NCBI GenBank assembly: GCA_937928015.1
Contig: CALFXA010000191.1
Location: 1-31,798, forward strand
From: an uncultured Anaerolineales bacterium
GTDB lineage: Bacteria; Chloroflexota; Anaerolineae; Anaerolineales; Villigracilaceae
Reading direction: 5' to 3'
Length of the DNA: 31,798 bases
Part shown: piece after piece, positions 6,799 through 15,535 of the stretch
Layout: every line of letters starts with the position of its first letter
Position numbering within the stretch: position 1 is the first letter of the stretch
The notes under the pieces: model-generated
Databases searched by the model: none
The model's input: only the letters and a program-made list of their open reading frames with translations
Told to the model about the DNA's origin: nothing
Made by a program: the position numbers and the translations under genes

Positions 6799-9700
6799 AT
6801 GAAAGCCCGCCCGCTCCCCCTCCTGTTCCTGTTCCTGGCCACGACCCTGGTCCTGGTCTCGTGCGGCGGTCCGACTCCCACCCCCAGTCCCATTCCCAGC
6901 CCAACGGCCATACCGCAGGCGGGGGCGGCTTCCTCCATTATTCGCAGCAGCCGCTACAATCCCTCGATCCGCTTCGAGCGGATCGGTATCGAAGAGGGGC
7001 TCTCGCAGAACTCTGTCGATGTCATCTTGCAGGACTCGCAGGGTTTCCTGTGGTTTGGGACGCAGGATGGGCTGAACCGCTACGATGGCTACACCTTCAC
7101 CGTCTACCGCCCCGATGTGGATAATCCCTATGCCATCAGTGACCGTTGGGTGACGGCCCTGGCCGAAGATAGCGACGGCGATCTATGGGTGGGTACCCGC
7201 CAGGGCGGACTCAATCGTTTTGATCCGCATCTGAATCAATTCACCACCTATCGCCGCGACCCCAATCAATCCTCCAGCCTGAGTGACAATCGTGTCACGT
7301 CCCTGTTGTTCGACAGTCGCGGCGCGCTATGGGTCGGCACTCAAAGCGGACTGAACCGATTCAATCCCGCCGACGAGACCTTCTCCCGATACGGTGTGGC
7401 CGACGGCTTGAGCGGCGACCGTATCACCGCCTTATATGAAGACTTCAACGGCGCGGTGTGGGTCGGCGCCACTGATGGCCTTACCCGCTACGATCCCGAG
7501 AACGGCAGCATGCGGATCTTCAAGCACGATTCGAATGACCCCGCCACGCTCGGCAGCAGCCGCATCACCGCACTGGCCGAGGACGCGGACGGCAACCTGT
7601 GGGTGGGAACCAGCAGCGGGCTGGCTCGTGTCGACCGCGTGACGGGCACCATCAAACGCTACCAGCACGACCCTGCCGTCACCTACAGCCTGGCCGATGA
7701 CATGGTCCTTAACATCTACCGCGACCATAATGGCGGCATGTGGGTGGGCACCAACGAAGGGCTGGATTTTTACAACATTCGCAATGATCGCTTTGTGCAT
7801 TATCGTAACCAACCCGCCAATACGAACAGTCTGAGCAACGATTCCGTCCTGTGCATCTTCGAGGATAACAGCGGGGTGTTGTGGGTTGGCACTTACGGCG
7901 GCGGCCTGAACAAGTACAACCGTCAGCAGGATCGTTTCACTTATTTCCGCTATGACCCCAATGATTCTGGCAGCCTGGGCGCCAACATGATCTTCCCCAT
8001 CCATGTGGACCCGCGCGGCATGGTCTGGATTGGAACCTACGGCGCCGGCCTTGATCGTTTCAACCCCATCACCGGACGATTTATTCATTACCGTCACAGC
8101 GCGCAAAACTCATACAGCCTCAGCAGCGACGAGGTCTATTCGGTCTTCACGGATACGGACGGCCTCGTATGGGTGGGGACTTCCCGTTCCCTCGACCGCC
8201 TTGACCCGTCCACGAACAAGTTCAAGCATTTCTTCCCCTCCACCAAAGACGATGACTTCAGCCTCTCAGGACTGCCGGTCTACGTCATTTATGAAGATAG
8301 CAACGGCGTCCTGTGGGTGGGCACCAGCCGCGGCCTGGATCAGTTCGAACCGCAGACCGAGACCTTCATCCACTTCCAGCCGAATCCCGCCAACGAGGAC
8401 AACCAGGTGGTGTCCATCCTGGAAGATGCGAGCCATCACCTATGGATTGGAACCTTTGGCGGAGGCCTGCACCGATTCAACAGCCACGGCGAGGGCTTCA
8501 TCAGCTATTACAACGATCCCAGGGACTCATCCAGCCTGAGCAACAATACCGTCTTCTCCCTCTTGCAGGATCGAGAGGGCATCCTATGGGTCGGCACGGG
8601 CGGCGGCGGCCTGGACCGTTATGTGCCCGAGACGGATAGCTTCACGCACTACACGGAGAAGAATGGTCTGCCCAGTAATGTCATTTACGGCATTCTTGAG
8701 GACGACACCGGCGACTTGTGGATGAGTACCAACAATGGCCTGGCCCGCTTCGACCGCAAGACTGAGACCTTCCGCACCTTCACCTCCAGTGACGGCTTGC
8801 AGAGCAACGAGTTCAACATGAGCGCCTACGCTCTCAGCCCGCGCGGCGAGATGTACTTTGGCGGTATCAATGGTGTCAACTCCTTCCGCCCGTTGCAGAT
8901 CTCCGACAGCGTGTACGTCCCCTCGGTGACGCTGACCTCGATCACCCAGGATGGTCAACCCTTGCGAACCGACCAGCAGATTCAATATACGCGAGCCATC
9001 ACCCTCACCTGGCCGCAGAACGGATTCGAGTTCGAATTTGCCGCCCTGGCTTATGGTCAGCCCAATCGGAACCAGTATGCCTACATGCTCGAAAACTTCG
9101 ATACGAGCTGGAACTTCATTGGCACTAGCCGCAACGGACGTTATACCAACCTGCCGGGCGGCACGTATACCTTGCTGTTGAATGGCTCGAACAGCGACGG
9201 CATCTGGAGCGACTCGCCCCTGCGCGTCCAGGTTACGGTCGTGCCGCCCTTCTGGCAGACGAACTGGTTCCGTGTGCTGGCCGTGCTCGTGCTGGCCGTA
9301 GCCATCGCGGGCGGATACCGATTCAGGATGGAGACCGTCCAGCGCCGCAACCGCGAACTGGCCGATCTGGTCCGTTCGCGTACCCGCGACCTCGAAAAGC
9401 GCACGCTCGAAATCGAGACGCTTTACGAGGCGGACGAGCGCATCCTGCGCACGGTCAGCTTCAACCAGGTCTTCCGCACGCTGGTGGATGTGGCCGCCGA
9501 CAGCCTGCGTGCCGACCGCGCCGTCGTCTTTGTTTGGGACGAGGAAAAGTCCCTGGCGGTGCCGCGGGTCAGCCGCGGGTTCAGCGAGAGGACCCTGGCG
9601 GTGATGCGCTACGCGCGCGGTGAAGGGATGGTCGGAAAGGTGTTCGAGACGGGCGAAACGGCCATCGTGCCCGAAATCCAACTCGAGGATATGCGTCCCG

Positions 9701-10545
9701 ACATCCGCGAGGCCATCTTGGCGGAAGGAATTCAATCCTTCGTACACCTGCCCATCAAGGTGGATGCGCACACGATTGGTGTGTTCAACGTCGGATTCAT
9801 CCGCGCGGGTGTCATCAATGACGACATCGTGCGTCTGTTCACAGCCCTGGTGCAGCGTGCTTCATTATCTGTGGCGAACATGCAGCTTTTCGAGCAGACC
9901 AAGGACCTGGCGGTGATGGAAGAGCGCAACCGCCTGGCACGCGACCTGCATGACAGTGCCAAGCAGAAGGCCTTTGCTGCCTTGGCGCAACTCGGCACTG
10001 CCAACGGCATCCTCAGCCAGCTCAACCCGGTCAACATCCGCTTGCATTTGAACGAAGCTGAGAACCTGGTCTATGAAGTCATTCAGGAGTTGACCTTCCT
10101 CATCCAGGAGATCTATCCCATTGCCTTGCAGGAGAAGGGCCTGCCCACCACCCTACGTGAATATATTTTCGAATGGGAGAACCGCAACGACATTCCGGTC
10201 AACCTCACCATTCGCAACGAGCGCCCGCTCGAATTGGACAGAGAGCAGGCGATCTATCGTATCATTCAGGAAACGCTGGCGAACATTGCCCGTCATAGCG
10301 GCGCGACGCGCGTGGACATCTCGCTGATCTACCGACCGATCCTGCTGGAGGTGGCGGTGGAGGATAACGGCCGCGGCTTCGACGTCAACCAGAAGATTCG
10401 CGGCATGGGGCTGCGGTCCATCCGCGAACGGGCGGCCAGCATCCGCGGCAGCGTACAGATTCAAAGCGAACCCGGCCAGGGGACGCGGGTTCTGATTCAG
10501 GTCCCGATCAAGATCCCCGAGATGGCAGAGATGGAGAACATGTAA
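6799..10545 (+). CDS. Propeller sensor histidine kinase (Reg_prop x14, Y_Y_Y, TM, GAF, HisKA_3, HATPase)
   Basis: A 1248-residue membrane sensor kinase. The N-terminus looks like a lipoprotein signal (LVSC) plus a Thr/Pro/Ser linker. About 14 repeats of the form LWVGT..GLnRfdp..F follow, enough for two seven-bladed propellers, then a Y_Y_Y domain, a membrane segment (about 824-842), a short coiled coil, a GAF domain (about 875-1030), and an NarL-type transmitter: ARDLHD with phospho-acceptor His1051 and an HATPase ending in DNGRGFD and GMGLRSI. Ligand sensing is presumably extracytoplasmic; related hybrid systems sense glycans, but the ligand here is unknown. The response regulator gene starts one base after the stop. 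The start codon has no ribosome site and sits just after a -10 box. Confidence 0.95.
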   Translation: MKARPLPLLFLFLATTLVLVSCGGPTPTPSPIPSPTAIPQAGAASSIIRSSRYNPSIRFERIGIEEGLSQNSVDVILQDSQGFLWFGTQDGLNRYDGYTFTVYRPDVDNPYAISDRWVTALAEDSDGDLWVGTRQGGLNRFDPHLNQFTTYRRDPNQSSSLSDNRVTSLLFDSRGALWVGTQSGLNRFNPADETFSRYGVADGLSGDRITALYEDFNGAVWVGATDGLTRYDPENGSMRIFKHDSNDPATLGSSRITALAEDADGNLWVGTSSGLARVDRVTGTIKRYQHDPAVTYSLADDMVLNIYRDHNGGMWVGTNEGLDFYNIRNDRFVHYRNQPANTNSLSNDSVLCIFEDNSGVLWVGTYGGGLNKYNRQQDRFTYFRYDPNDSGSLGANMIFPIHVDPRGMVWIGTYGAGLDRFNPITGRFIHYRHSAQNSYSLSSDEVYSVFTDTDGLVWVGTSRSLDRLDPSTNKFKHFFPSTKDDDFSLSGLPVYVIYEDSNGVLWVGTSRGLDQFEPQTETFIHFQPNPANEDNQVVSILEDASHHLWIGTFGGGLHRFNSHGEGFISYYNDPRDSSSLSNNTVFSLLQDREGILWVGTGGGGLDRYVPETDSFTHYTEKNGLPSNVIYGILEDDTGDLWMSTNNGLARFDRKTETFRTFTSSDGLQSNEFNMSAYALSPRGEMYFGGINGVNSFRPLQISDSVYVPSVTLTSITQDGQPLRTDQQIQYTRAITLTWPQNGFEFEFAALAYGQPNRNQYAYMLENFDTSWNFIGTSRNGRYTNLPGGTYTLLLNGSNSDGIWSDSPLRVQVTVVPPFWQTNWFRVLAVLVLAVAIAGGYRFRMETVQRRNRELADLVRSRTRDLEKRTLEIETLYEADERILRTVSFNQVFRTLVDVAADSLRADRAVVFVWDEEKSLAVPRVSRGFSERTLAVMRYARGEGMVGKVFETGETAIVPEIQLEDMRPDIREAILAEGIQSFVHLPIKVDAHTIGVFNVGFIRAGVINDDIVRLFTALVQRASLSVANMQLFEQTKDLAVMEERNRLARDLHDSAKQKAFAALAQLGTANGILSQLNPVNIRLHLNEAENLVYEVIQELTFLIQEIYPIALQEKGLPTTLREYIFEWENRNDIPVNLTIRNERPLELDREQAIYRIIQETLANIARHSGATRVDISLIYRPILLEVAVEDNGRGFDVNQKIRGMGLRSIRERAASIRGSVQIQSEPGQGTRVLIQVPIKIPEMAEMENM

Positions 10546-10546
10546 C

Positions 10547-11224
10547 ATGACCAATCCAATGATACCCCCCATGAGCATCCTGATCGTGGACGACCACGAA
10601 GTGGTCCGCAACGGCATCCGCGCCTACCTCGGTACCCTGCCCGAATTCCATGTGGTGGGCGAGGCTGTCTCGGGCGAGGAGGCCATCAGCATGGTGACCG
10701 AGTTGATCCCCGATATCGTCCTGCTCGACCTGATTATGCCCGGCATGGACGGGGTGGAGGCCACCCGCCGTATCAAGCAGATCAGTCCGCGCACTCAGGT
10801 GGTGGTGCTGACTTCCTATCACGAGGATGTGCATATCTTCCCCGCACTCAAGGCAGGCGCCATTGCCTACATCCTGAAAGATATGAAGATGGATAAACTG
10901 GTCGAGGTGCTACACCGTGCCCTGCAAGGGGAGGTGACTTTGCATCCGCGTGTGGCGGCGCGCGTCCTGGAAAACATCCGCGGCGAGAACACCGAGGAGC
11001 AGCCGCTCTTCACCGAGTTGACCGACCGCGAATTGGACGTGCTCAAATTGATCGCCAACGGCATGACCAACAGTCAGATCGCCGAGAAACTTGTCATCAG
11101 CGAGAACACCGTCAAGGGCCACGTCAGTAATATCCTCAGTAAATTGCACCTGGCCGACCGCACGCAAGTGGCGGTCTACGCCTGGCAAAGCGGCATTGTC
11201 CAGCGCGAACCGCGCGGCAAATGA
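10547..11224 (+). CDS. NarL/FixJ-type response regulator
   Basis: A 225-residue DNA-binding regulator. The receiver domain shows the acidic pair Asp15-Asp16, phospho-acceptor Asp61 (VLLDLIMPGMDG), Thr89 and Lys111. The LuxR-type helix-turn-helix (about 155-215) is clear in LTDRELDVLKLIANGMTNSQIAEKL and SENTVKGHVSNILSKL. It is almost certainly phosphorylated by the HisKA_3 kinase encoded one base upstream. Met9 (MSILIVDD) is an alternative start that would remove an N-terminal tail not typical of the family; the first ATG is kept because GGAG lies about ten bases before it. Targets are not deducible; the adjacent importer is one candidate. Confidence 0.96.
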   Translation: MTNPMIPPMSILIVDDHEVVRNGIRAYLGTLPEFHVVGEAVSGEEAISMVTELIPDIVLLDLIMPGMDGVEATRRIKQISPRTQVVVLTSYHEDVHIFPALKAGAIAYILKDMKMDKLVEVLHRALQGEVTLHPRVAARVLENIRGENTEEQPLFTELTDRELDVLKLIANGMTNSQIAEKLVISENTVKGHVSNILSKLHLADRTQVAVYAWQSGIVQREPRGK

Positions 11225-11231
11225 TACAGGG

Positions 11232-11256
11232 TCAACCTCCGAGAACCGGAGGTTGA
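11232..11256 (+). terminator. Stem-loop after the response regulator
   Basis: A perfect 10-bp stem (11232-11241 with 11247-11256) with a 5-base loop begins seven bases after the stop codon. The following sequence is only moderately T-rich, so termination may be partial. Confidence 0.6.
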
Positions 11257-11296
11257 TTGCTTAAATGGGGGTTTTCGTGTAAAAAACTAGATAATC

Positions 11297-11325
11297 TTGC
11301 CCAATATGGTTCTTTGTGCTAGACT
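11297..11325 (+). promoter_or_regulatory. Candidate promoter of the REC-CpaE/sirtuin/kinase operon
   Basis: TTGCCC (11297-11302), 17-base spacer, TAGACT (11320-11325), with an extended TGC just before the -10. Each hexamer matches four of six consensus bases. GAGG lies ahead of the ATG at 11347, so unlike several neighbours this gene has a leader. Confidence 0.5.
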
Positions 11326-11346
11326 TTATTAAAGGAATGAGGCGAC

Positions 11347-12510
11347 ATGGCTGAAAAAATTTTAATCGTTGATGATGATTTGGACACCCTGCGACTGGTG
11401 GGGCTGATGTTACAACGCCAGGGCTACAACATCGTGGCTGCGACCAATGGGGAACAAGGCCTGGCCAAAGCATTCGAAGAAAAACCTGACCTGATTCTGC
11501 TCGACGTGATGATGCCCGACCTGGATGGCTATGAGGTCACACGCCGGCTGCGCAAGAATCCCATCACCGCCACCACTCCCATCCTGATGTTTACCGCCAA
11601 GACCCAGCTCGACGACAAGGTGACGGGCTTCGAGGTCGGCGCGGATGATTACCTCACCAAGCCCACCCATCCCTCTGAACTACAGGCGCATGTCCGCGCT
11701 TTGTTGTCTCGCTCCGAGAAGAAGGATGAAAACGGGGATGTCGCGGCCAATAAGGATCACCGCGGATTTGTGATCGGTGTGCTGGCTGCGCGCGGCGGAC
11801 TGGGAGTCTCGTCGGTGGCGGCCAACCTGGCGGCAGCGCTGTCCAGCCGCGCCCAGGCCGACGTGATCCTGGCCGAAATGACGCCCGGTCACGGCACCCT
11901 GGGCCTTGACCTGGGCTTGAACGACGGCAATCGCCTGAACGAGCTCCTTTCGGGCGCCACCGTGGAGGTCACGCGCGAGAAGGTGCAGGCGGCGCTCGTT
12001 CCGCATGTTTCGGGCATAAACCTGCTGGCGGCGTCTGATAATCCGCGCGACGTGCACCTTACTTCGCAGGTGGCGCATTACGAGGCGTTGGTCTCGCGCC
12101 TCTCGACGCTGGCCCGCTTCATCGTCCTGGACCTGGGGGTGGGATTGCCGCTCTTCGTGCAGAGAATCCTACCGATGTGCGCGGAGCGCATCCTGGTGGT
12201 GGAGGGTGTGCCTAATTCCATCCATAATTCAAAGATTCTGATCGACGAGATCGCTGCCATCGGCATCGACCGCAAGGCCATCACCGCCGTGTTGAACAAC
12301 CGCGTCCGCTCCGAGTCGCAGATGCCGTGGACGCAGGTGCAGGAAAAACTGGCCCATTCCATTTCCACTACCTTCACGCCCGCCCCTGAACTCTTCTTCC
12401 AGGCGGCCCGCATGTTGACGCCCGCCGTGGTATGCCAGCCCACGAACGTCACCGCCCAGCAGTTCTTCAAGCTGGCCGACCAGGTCATGGAGCACGAGCA
12501 GGCGCGATGA
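11347..12510 (+). CDS. Receiver domain fused to CpaE/TadZ-like deviant Walker ATPase
   Basis: A 387-residue fusion. Residues 1-125 form a CheY-like receiver with Asp10/Asp11, phospho-acceptor Asp53 (LLDVMMPDLDG), Thr83 and Lys105. A charged linker leads to a ParA/MinD-superfamily domain (about 138-385) whose P-loop reads ARGGLGVSS (148-156). Both lysines of the classical deviant Walker A are missing, as in CpaE/TadZ proteins, which place Tad pili at the pole. No Tad pilus genes are in view, so the role may be positioning of some other complex. The ATG has GAGG upstream and the stop overlaps the sirtuin start. ATP hydrolysis should not be assumed. Confidence 0.9.
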   Translation: MAEKILIVDDDLDTLRLVGLMLQRQGYNIVAATNGEQGLAKAFEEKPDLILLDVMMPDLDGYEVTRRLRKNPITATTPILMFTAKTQLDDKVTGFEVGADDYLTKPTHPSELQAHVRALLSRSEKKDENGDVAANKDHRGFVIGVLAARGGLGVSSVAANLAAALSSRAQADVILAEMTPGHGTLGLDLGLNDGNRLNELLSGATVEVTREKVQAALVPHVSGINLLAASDNPRDVHLTSQVAHYEALVSRLSTLARFIVLDLGVGLPLFVQRILPMCAERILVVEGVPNSIHNSKILIDEIAAIGIDRKAITAVLNNRVRSESQMPWTQVQEKLAHSISTTFTPAPELFFQAARMLTPAVVCQPTNVTAQQFFKLADQVMEHEQAR

Positions 12511-13286
12511 CCGTTGCCTTCTCCGGTCAGGCCCAATCTGCGATCGAGTTTGCAGCCGACCTGTTTCGCGGCGCAAAACGTGCGGTGGTACTGACCGGGG
12601 CGGGGTTATCCACGCCTTCGGGCATCCCCGACTTCCGCTCGGAGGGCAAGGGGTTATGGTCACGAGATGAGCCGCTGGAGGTGGCTTCCCTCAGCACCTT
12701 TCGCATCGCGCCCGAGCGTTTCTTTCAATGGTTCCGCCCGCTGGCTTATCAAATCTTCAACGCCCAGCCTAATCCTGCTCACCGGGCGCTGGCTGAACTC
12801 GAAGCGGCGGGACGCGTGCAGGCGATCATCACCCAGAACATCGATGTCCTGCACCAGAAGGCTGGTTCGAAGCGCGTGATCGAAATGCACGGTTCCATGC
12901 GGACCCTGTCCTGCACACAATGTTTTCAGCAGGTCGAGTCCGCGCCGTATTTAAAACCCTTTACCGAGACGGGCGCCATCCCGCACTGTCCGCAATGCGG
13001 CGCAGTGCTCAAGCCCGATGTGATCCTGTTCGGCGAGCAATTGCCGCAGACAGCCTGGTACGAGGCCCAGCGCGAAGCCCGTCAGTGTGACCTGATGGTG
13101 GTGGCGGGGTCCTCGCTGGAAGTCCTGCCGGTGGCGGGGCTGCCCATCCAGGCCCTGGACCGCGGCGCGCACCTGATCATCATCAACAACACGCCCACTT
13201 ATTTGAATGTGCGCGCGGATGTCAACATCCTCGAAGATGTGGCCAGCATCCTGCCCGCCATCGCGGAGAGAACCCTTCATGGCTGA
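12507..13286 (+). CDS. Sir2-family NAD-dependent protein deacylase
   Basis: A 259-residue sirtuin, normal length for bacteria, that would remove acyl groups from protein lysines using NAD+ and release nicotinamide and O-acyl-ADP-ribose. Visible motifs: GAGLSTPSGIPDFRS (31-45), TQNIDVLHQKAG (109-120), catalytic His128 in EMHGS, a zinc ribbon with Cys136, 139, 161 and 164, and GSSLEVLPVAGLP. The sequence resembles the Thermotoga-type (class U) enzyme rather than the SIRT5-like class. The ATG overlaps the CpaE-like stop as ATGA. The frame is open further upstream, but that part is a shadow of the preceding gene. Being inside a signalling operon suggests a regulatory substrate (inference). Confidence 0.95.
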   Translation: MTVAFSGQAQSAIEFAADLFRGAKRAVVLTGAGLSTPSGIPDFRSEGKGLWSRDEPLEVASLSTFRIAPERFFQWFRPLAYQIFNAQPNPAHRALAELEAAGRVQAIITQNIDVLHQKAGSKRVIEMHGSMRTLSCTQCFQQVESAPYLKPFTETGAIPHCPQCGAVLKPDVILFGEQLPQTAWYEAQREARQCDLMVVAGSSLEVLPVAGLPIQALDRGAHLIIINNTPTYLNVRADVNILEDVASILPAIAERTLHG

Positions 13287-14499
13287 GATCAAAACCGAAC
13301 GGCTCGACGGATACCGCCGCCTGATCGACATTTCACGCGACCTGGCCTCGACCCTTGATTTGGACATCCTGCTCTCGCGCATCGTCCACGCTGCGGCGGA
13401 GGTGAGCGGAGCCGAGGCCGCCTCGATCCTGCTCTACGACGATGCGGCCCGGCGGCTGTACTTTCAGGTGGCGACCAACATCGACGAACCGACCCGTCGC
13501 GGGCTGGTGGTGCCCATTGATAAAAGCATCGCCGGCTGGATCGTCGCCAACCGCAAGCCGGTGCGCATCACCAATGTGCACGAGGATCCGCGTTTCTTCG
13601 GCGACGTGGAGCAGACCACGGGCTTTCCCACCGAGTCGATCCTGGGTGTGCCGCTCATCACCAAGAACAAGATCGTCGGCGTGCTGGAGGCGCTCAACAA
13701 GCACGGCGGGAAGTTCACCGACCAGGACGAGTCTATGCTGCTGGTGTTGGGCGCTCAGGCCGCCGTCGCCATCGAGAACGCCCGCCTCTTCCAGCAATCG
13801 GACCTGATCTCGGAGTTCGTCCATGAATTGCGCACGCCGCTGGCCTCGCTCAGCACGGCGACCTATCTGTTATTACGCCCGGAGATGTCGCAAGAGCAGC
13901 GCGATCAGATTGTCAACAGCATCCATGCCGAGACTCTGCGGCTGAACGCGCTGGCCTCCTCCTTCCTCGACCTGGCCCGCCTCGAGTCGGGACGGGTGCA
14001 GTTCCGAAAGACAGCCTTCAGCCTGGCGGACCTGTTGTACGAGTGCAAGGATGTGATGTCCTCCAAGGCGGACGAGGAGCGCATCCAGGTGCGGGTCGAG
14101 TCGCCCGAAGGATTGCCCGTCCTCGAAGCGGATCGTGACAAGATCAAGCAGGTGTTGCTGAACCTGTTGAGCAACGCCATCAAATACAACCGCGCGAACG
14201 GTTCGGTTATCCTGCGCGCCGAGAGCACCGACACCGAGATTTTCATCTCCGTGCAGGACACGGGCGTGGGCATCCCCGAGCAGGCATTGCCGCACCTCTT
14301 CGAAAAGTTCTACCGCGTGCGCGAACACGAGAACAAGGCTTCGGGCACCGGGTTGGGACTCTCGATCTGCAAGCAGATCATTCAGGGACACGGCGGGCGC
14401 ATCGAGGTCAAGAGCAAGATGGGCATCGGGACCATGTTCATGATCCACCTGCCGCGTGGAAGTCACAAGACTCAGCCGCACACCCGCTCGAAAGCTTGA
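13279..14499 (+). CDS. GAF-domain sensor histidine kinase
   Basis: A 406-residue cytoplasmic kinase without membrane segments. The GAF domain (about 20-165) is followed directly by HisKA with phospho-acceptor His182 in SEFVHELRTPLASLS and by an HATPase with the N box (LLNLLSNAIKYN), G1 box (VQDTGVGIPE), F box (LFEKFYRV) and G2 box (GTGLGLSICKQII). The start at 13279 is chosen from GGAGAG upstream and an 8-base overlap with the sirtuin stop; the open frame begins earlier at 13207 without support. Its likely partner is the receiver domain of the REC-CpaE protein two genes upstream, because no other regulator is in the operon. Confidence 0.95.
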   Translation: MAEIKTERLDGYRRLIDISRDLASTLDLDILLSRIVHAAAEVSGAEAASILLYDDAARRLYFQVATNIDEPTRRGLVVPIDKSIAGWIVANRKPVRITNVHEDPRFFGDVEQTTGFPTESILGVPLITKNKIVGVLEALNKHGGKFTDQDESMLLVLGAQAAVAIENARLFQQSDLISEFVHELRTPLASLSTATYLLLRPEMSQEQRDQIVNSIHAETLRLNALASSFLDLARLESGRVQFRKTAFSLADLLYECKDVMSSKADEERIQVRVESPEGLPVLEADRDKIKQVLLNLLSNAIKYNRANGSVILRAESTDTEIFISVQDTGVGIPEQALPHLFEKFYRVREHENKASGTGLGLSICKQIIQGHGGRIEVKSKMGIGTMFMIHLPRGSHKTQPHTRSKA

Positions 14500-14522
14500 A
14501 GCGAAACGTCCGAGAAATCAAG

Positions 14523-14556
14523 CGCGCCATCCATTTGGATGGCGCGTTGTCTTTTT
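14523..14556 (+). terminator. Intrinsic terminator after the GAF kinase
   Basis: A perfect 10-bp stem (14523-14532 with 14537-14546) with an ATTT loop is followed by a T-rich tract (14547-14556). It separates the convergent kinase and diguanylate cyclase genes and may act in both directions, although the minus-strand tail is less U-rich. Confidence 0.85.
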
Positions 14557-15534
14557 CTAGGCGGCGGCCCAACGATCTCGACCGGCCGCCTTGGCGTCGT
14601 ACAGGGCTGAGTCGGCGCGGGCCAGCAATCGCTGCCAATCCTCCTGCTCGATTTGGTACTGCGCCACCCCCACGCTGATGGTGACGTGGATACCCTGGTC
14701 GCCGTTGGGGATGGACGTCTCACGGAGGTTCTTGCACAGACGTTCGGCCTGCTCGATGGCCGACTCGAGCGTGGTCTGGGGCAACACCACCAGGAATTCC
14801 TCGCCGCCGTAGCGCCCGATCAGGTCTGGGTTGCGGACATTGTCACGCAGGTAACTGGCTACCTGCCGCAGAACCTGGTCACCCACGGTATGACCGTAGG
14901 TGTCGTTGATGGCCTTGAAGTGGTCCACATCCAGCATAGAGATAGACAGCGGTGTGCGGTAGCGGTTGGAGGCCATGACCGCGCGCTGCAATTCGCCGAG
15001 AATCTGCCGACGGTTGGGCAGGAAGGTGAGCGAGTCGGTGTTGGCCACTTCATGGGCCTGAGTGACCACCAGGTCGATCTCCATCTGTTTTTGCAGGAGG
15101 GTTTGTTTGGAATATTCGTAGTCCAGTTTTAACTGGGCGGCGCGGCGGCTCACGCGTTGATAGCGCTCGGCCAGCACGGGATCGAGCGAGACCAGTTCGG
15201 CGAAGAAAAGGATGCGCCCGTCGCTGGTGGGGATGAAGGTGCAGTCGTATTCGGTCTCGCCGCTGCCACGGTTGGGGAGCAGGACCAGCTCGCCGTGGGA
15301 GGGAGTCTGCTTTTCGATGGCGAGGCCCGCCAAACGGTCGAAGAAGGAGCGGCTTTCAAGGGTCAGGAGCGCCTGGATCGTATCCGCCGGTGAGTCCGAT
15401 TTAGTCAACGCCTCGCAGGAGGGATTACATTCGAGGATGCGGCCCTCGGCATCCAACAGGGCGATCAGGGCATGACTGTATTTCAAGATGGCAGGCAAGC
15501 CCTGCGATCCCAATAGTTCGGATAATTCCTGCAT
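14557..15534 (-). CDS. Diguanylate cyclase (PAS-like + GGDEF)
   Basis: A 325-residue enzyme predicted to make cyclic di-GMP from two GTP. Residues 1-115 look PAS-like (LLDAEGRILECNPSCEAL), then a helical/coiled-coil connector (about 120-165) leads into a complete GGDEF domain with active-site GGEEF (243-247) and DVDHFKAINDTYGH (202-215). The product-inhibition site RNPD (234-237) sits exactly five residues before GGEEF, so feedback inhibition is expected. No membrane segment. The start ATG follows the mutL stop by one base; GGGAGG lies about 16 bases upstream, so initiation probably depends on coupling. A TTG at 15558 is in frame but overlaps that ribosome-site-like sequence. Confidence 0.95.
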   Translation of the reverse strand: MQELSELLGSQGLPAILKYSHALIALLDAEGRILECNPSCEALTKSDSPADTIQALLTLESRSFFDRLAGLAIEKQTPSHGELVLLPNRGSGETEYDCTFIPTSDGRILFFAELVSLDPVLAERYQRVSRRAAQLKLDYEYSKQTLLQKQMEIDLVVTQAHEVANTDSLTFLPNRRQILGELQRAVMASNRYRTPLSISMLDVDHFKAINDTYGHTVGDQVLRQVASYLRDNVRNPDLIGRYGGEEFLVVLPQTTLESAIEQAERLCKNLRETSIPNGDQGIHVTISVGVAQYQIEQEDWQRLLARADSALYDAKAAGRDRWAAA

Positions 15535-15535
15535 A

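Noticed and set aside
6053..6904. Overlapping frames on both strands in the importer/sensor intergenic region
   Set aside because: Gly/Arg/Pro-rich translations, no homology, and they cross the palindromes and the sensor promoter.
7432..9771. Long minus-strand frames opposite the propeller sensor
   Set aside because: Their periodicity only mirrors the Reg_prop repeats on the coding strand.
11347..12510. Tad pilus locus suggested by the CpaE-like domain
   Set aside because: No TadA, TadB/C, secretin, prepilin peptidase or pilin gene is present in the window.
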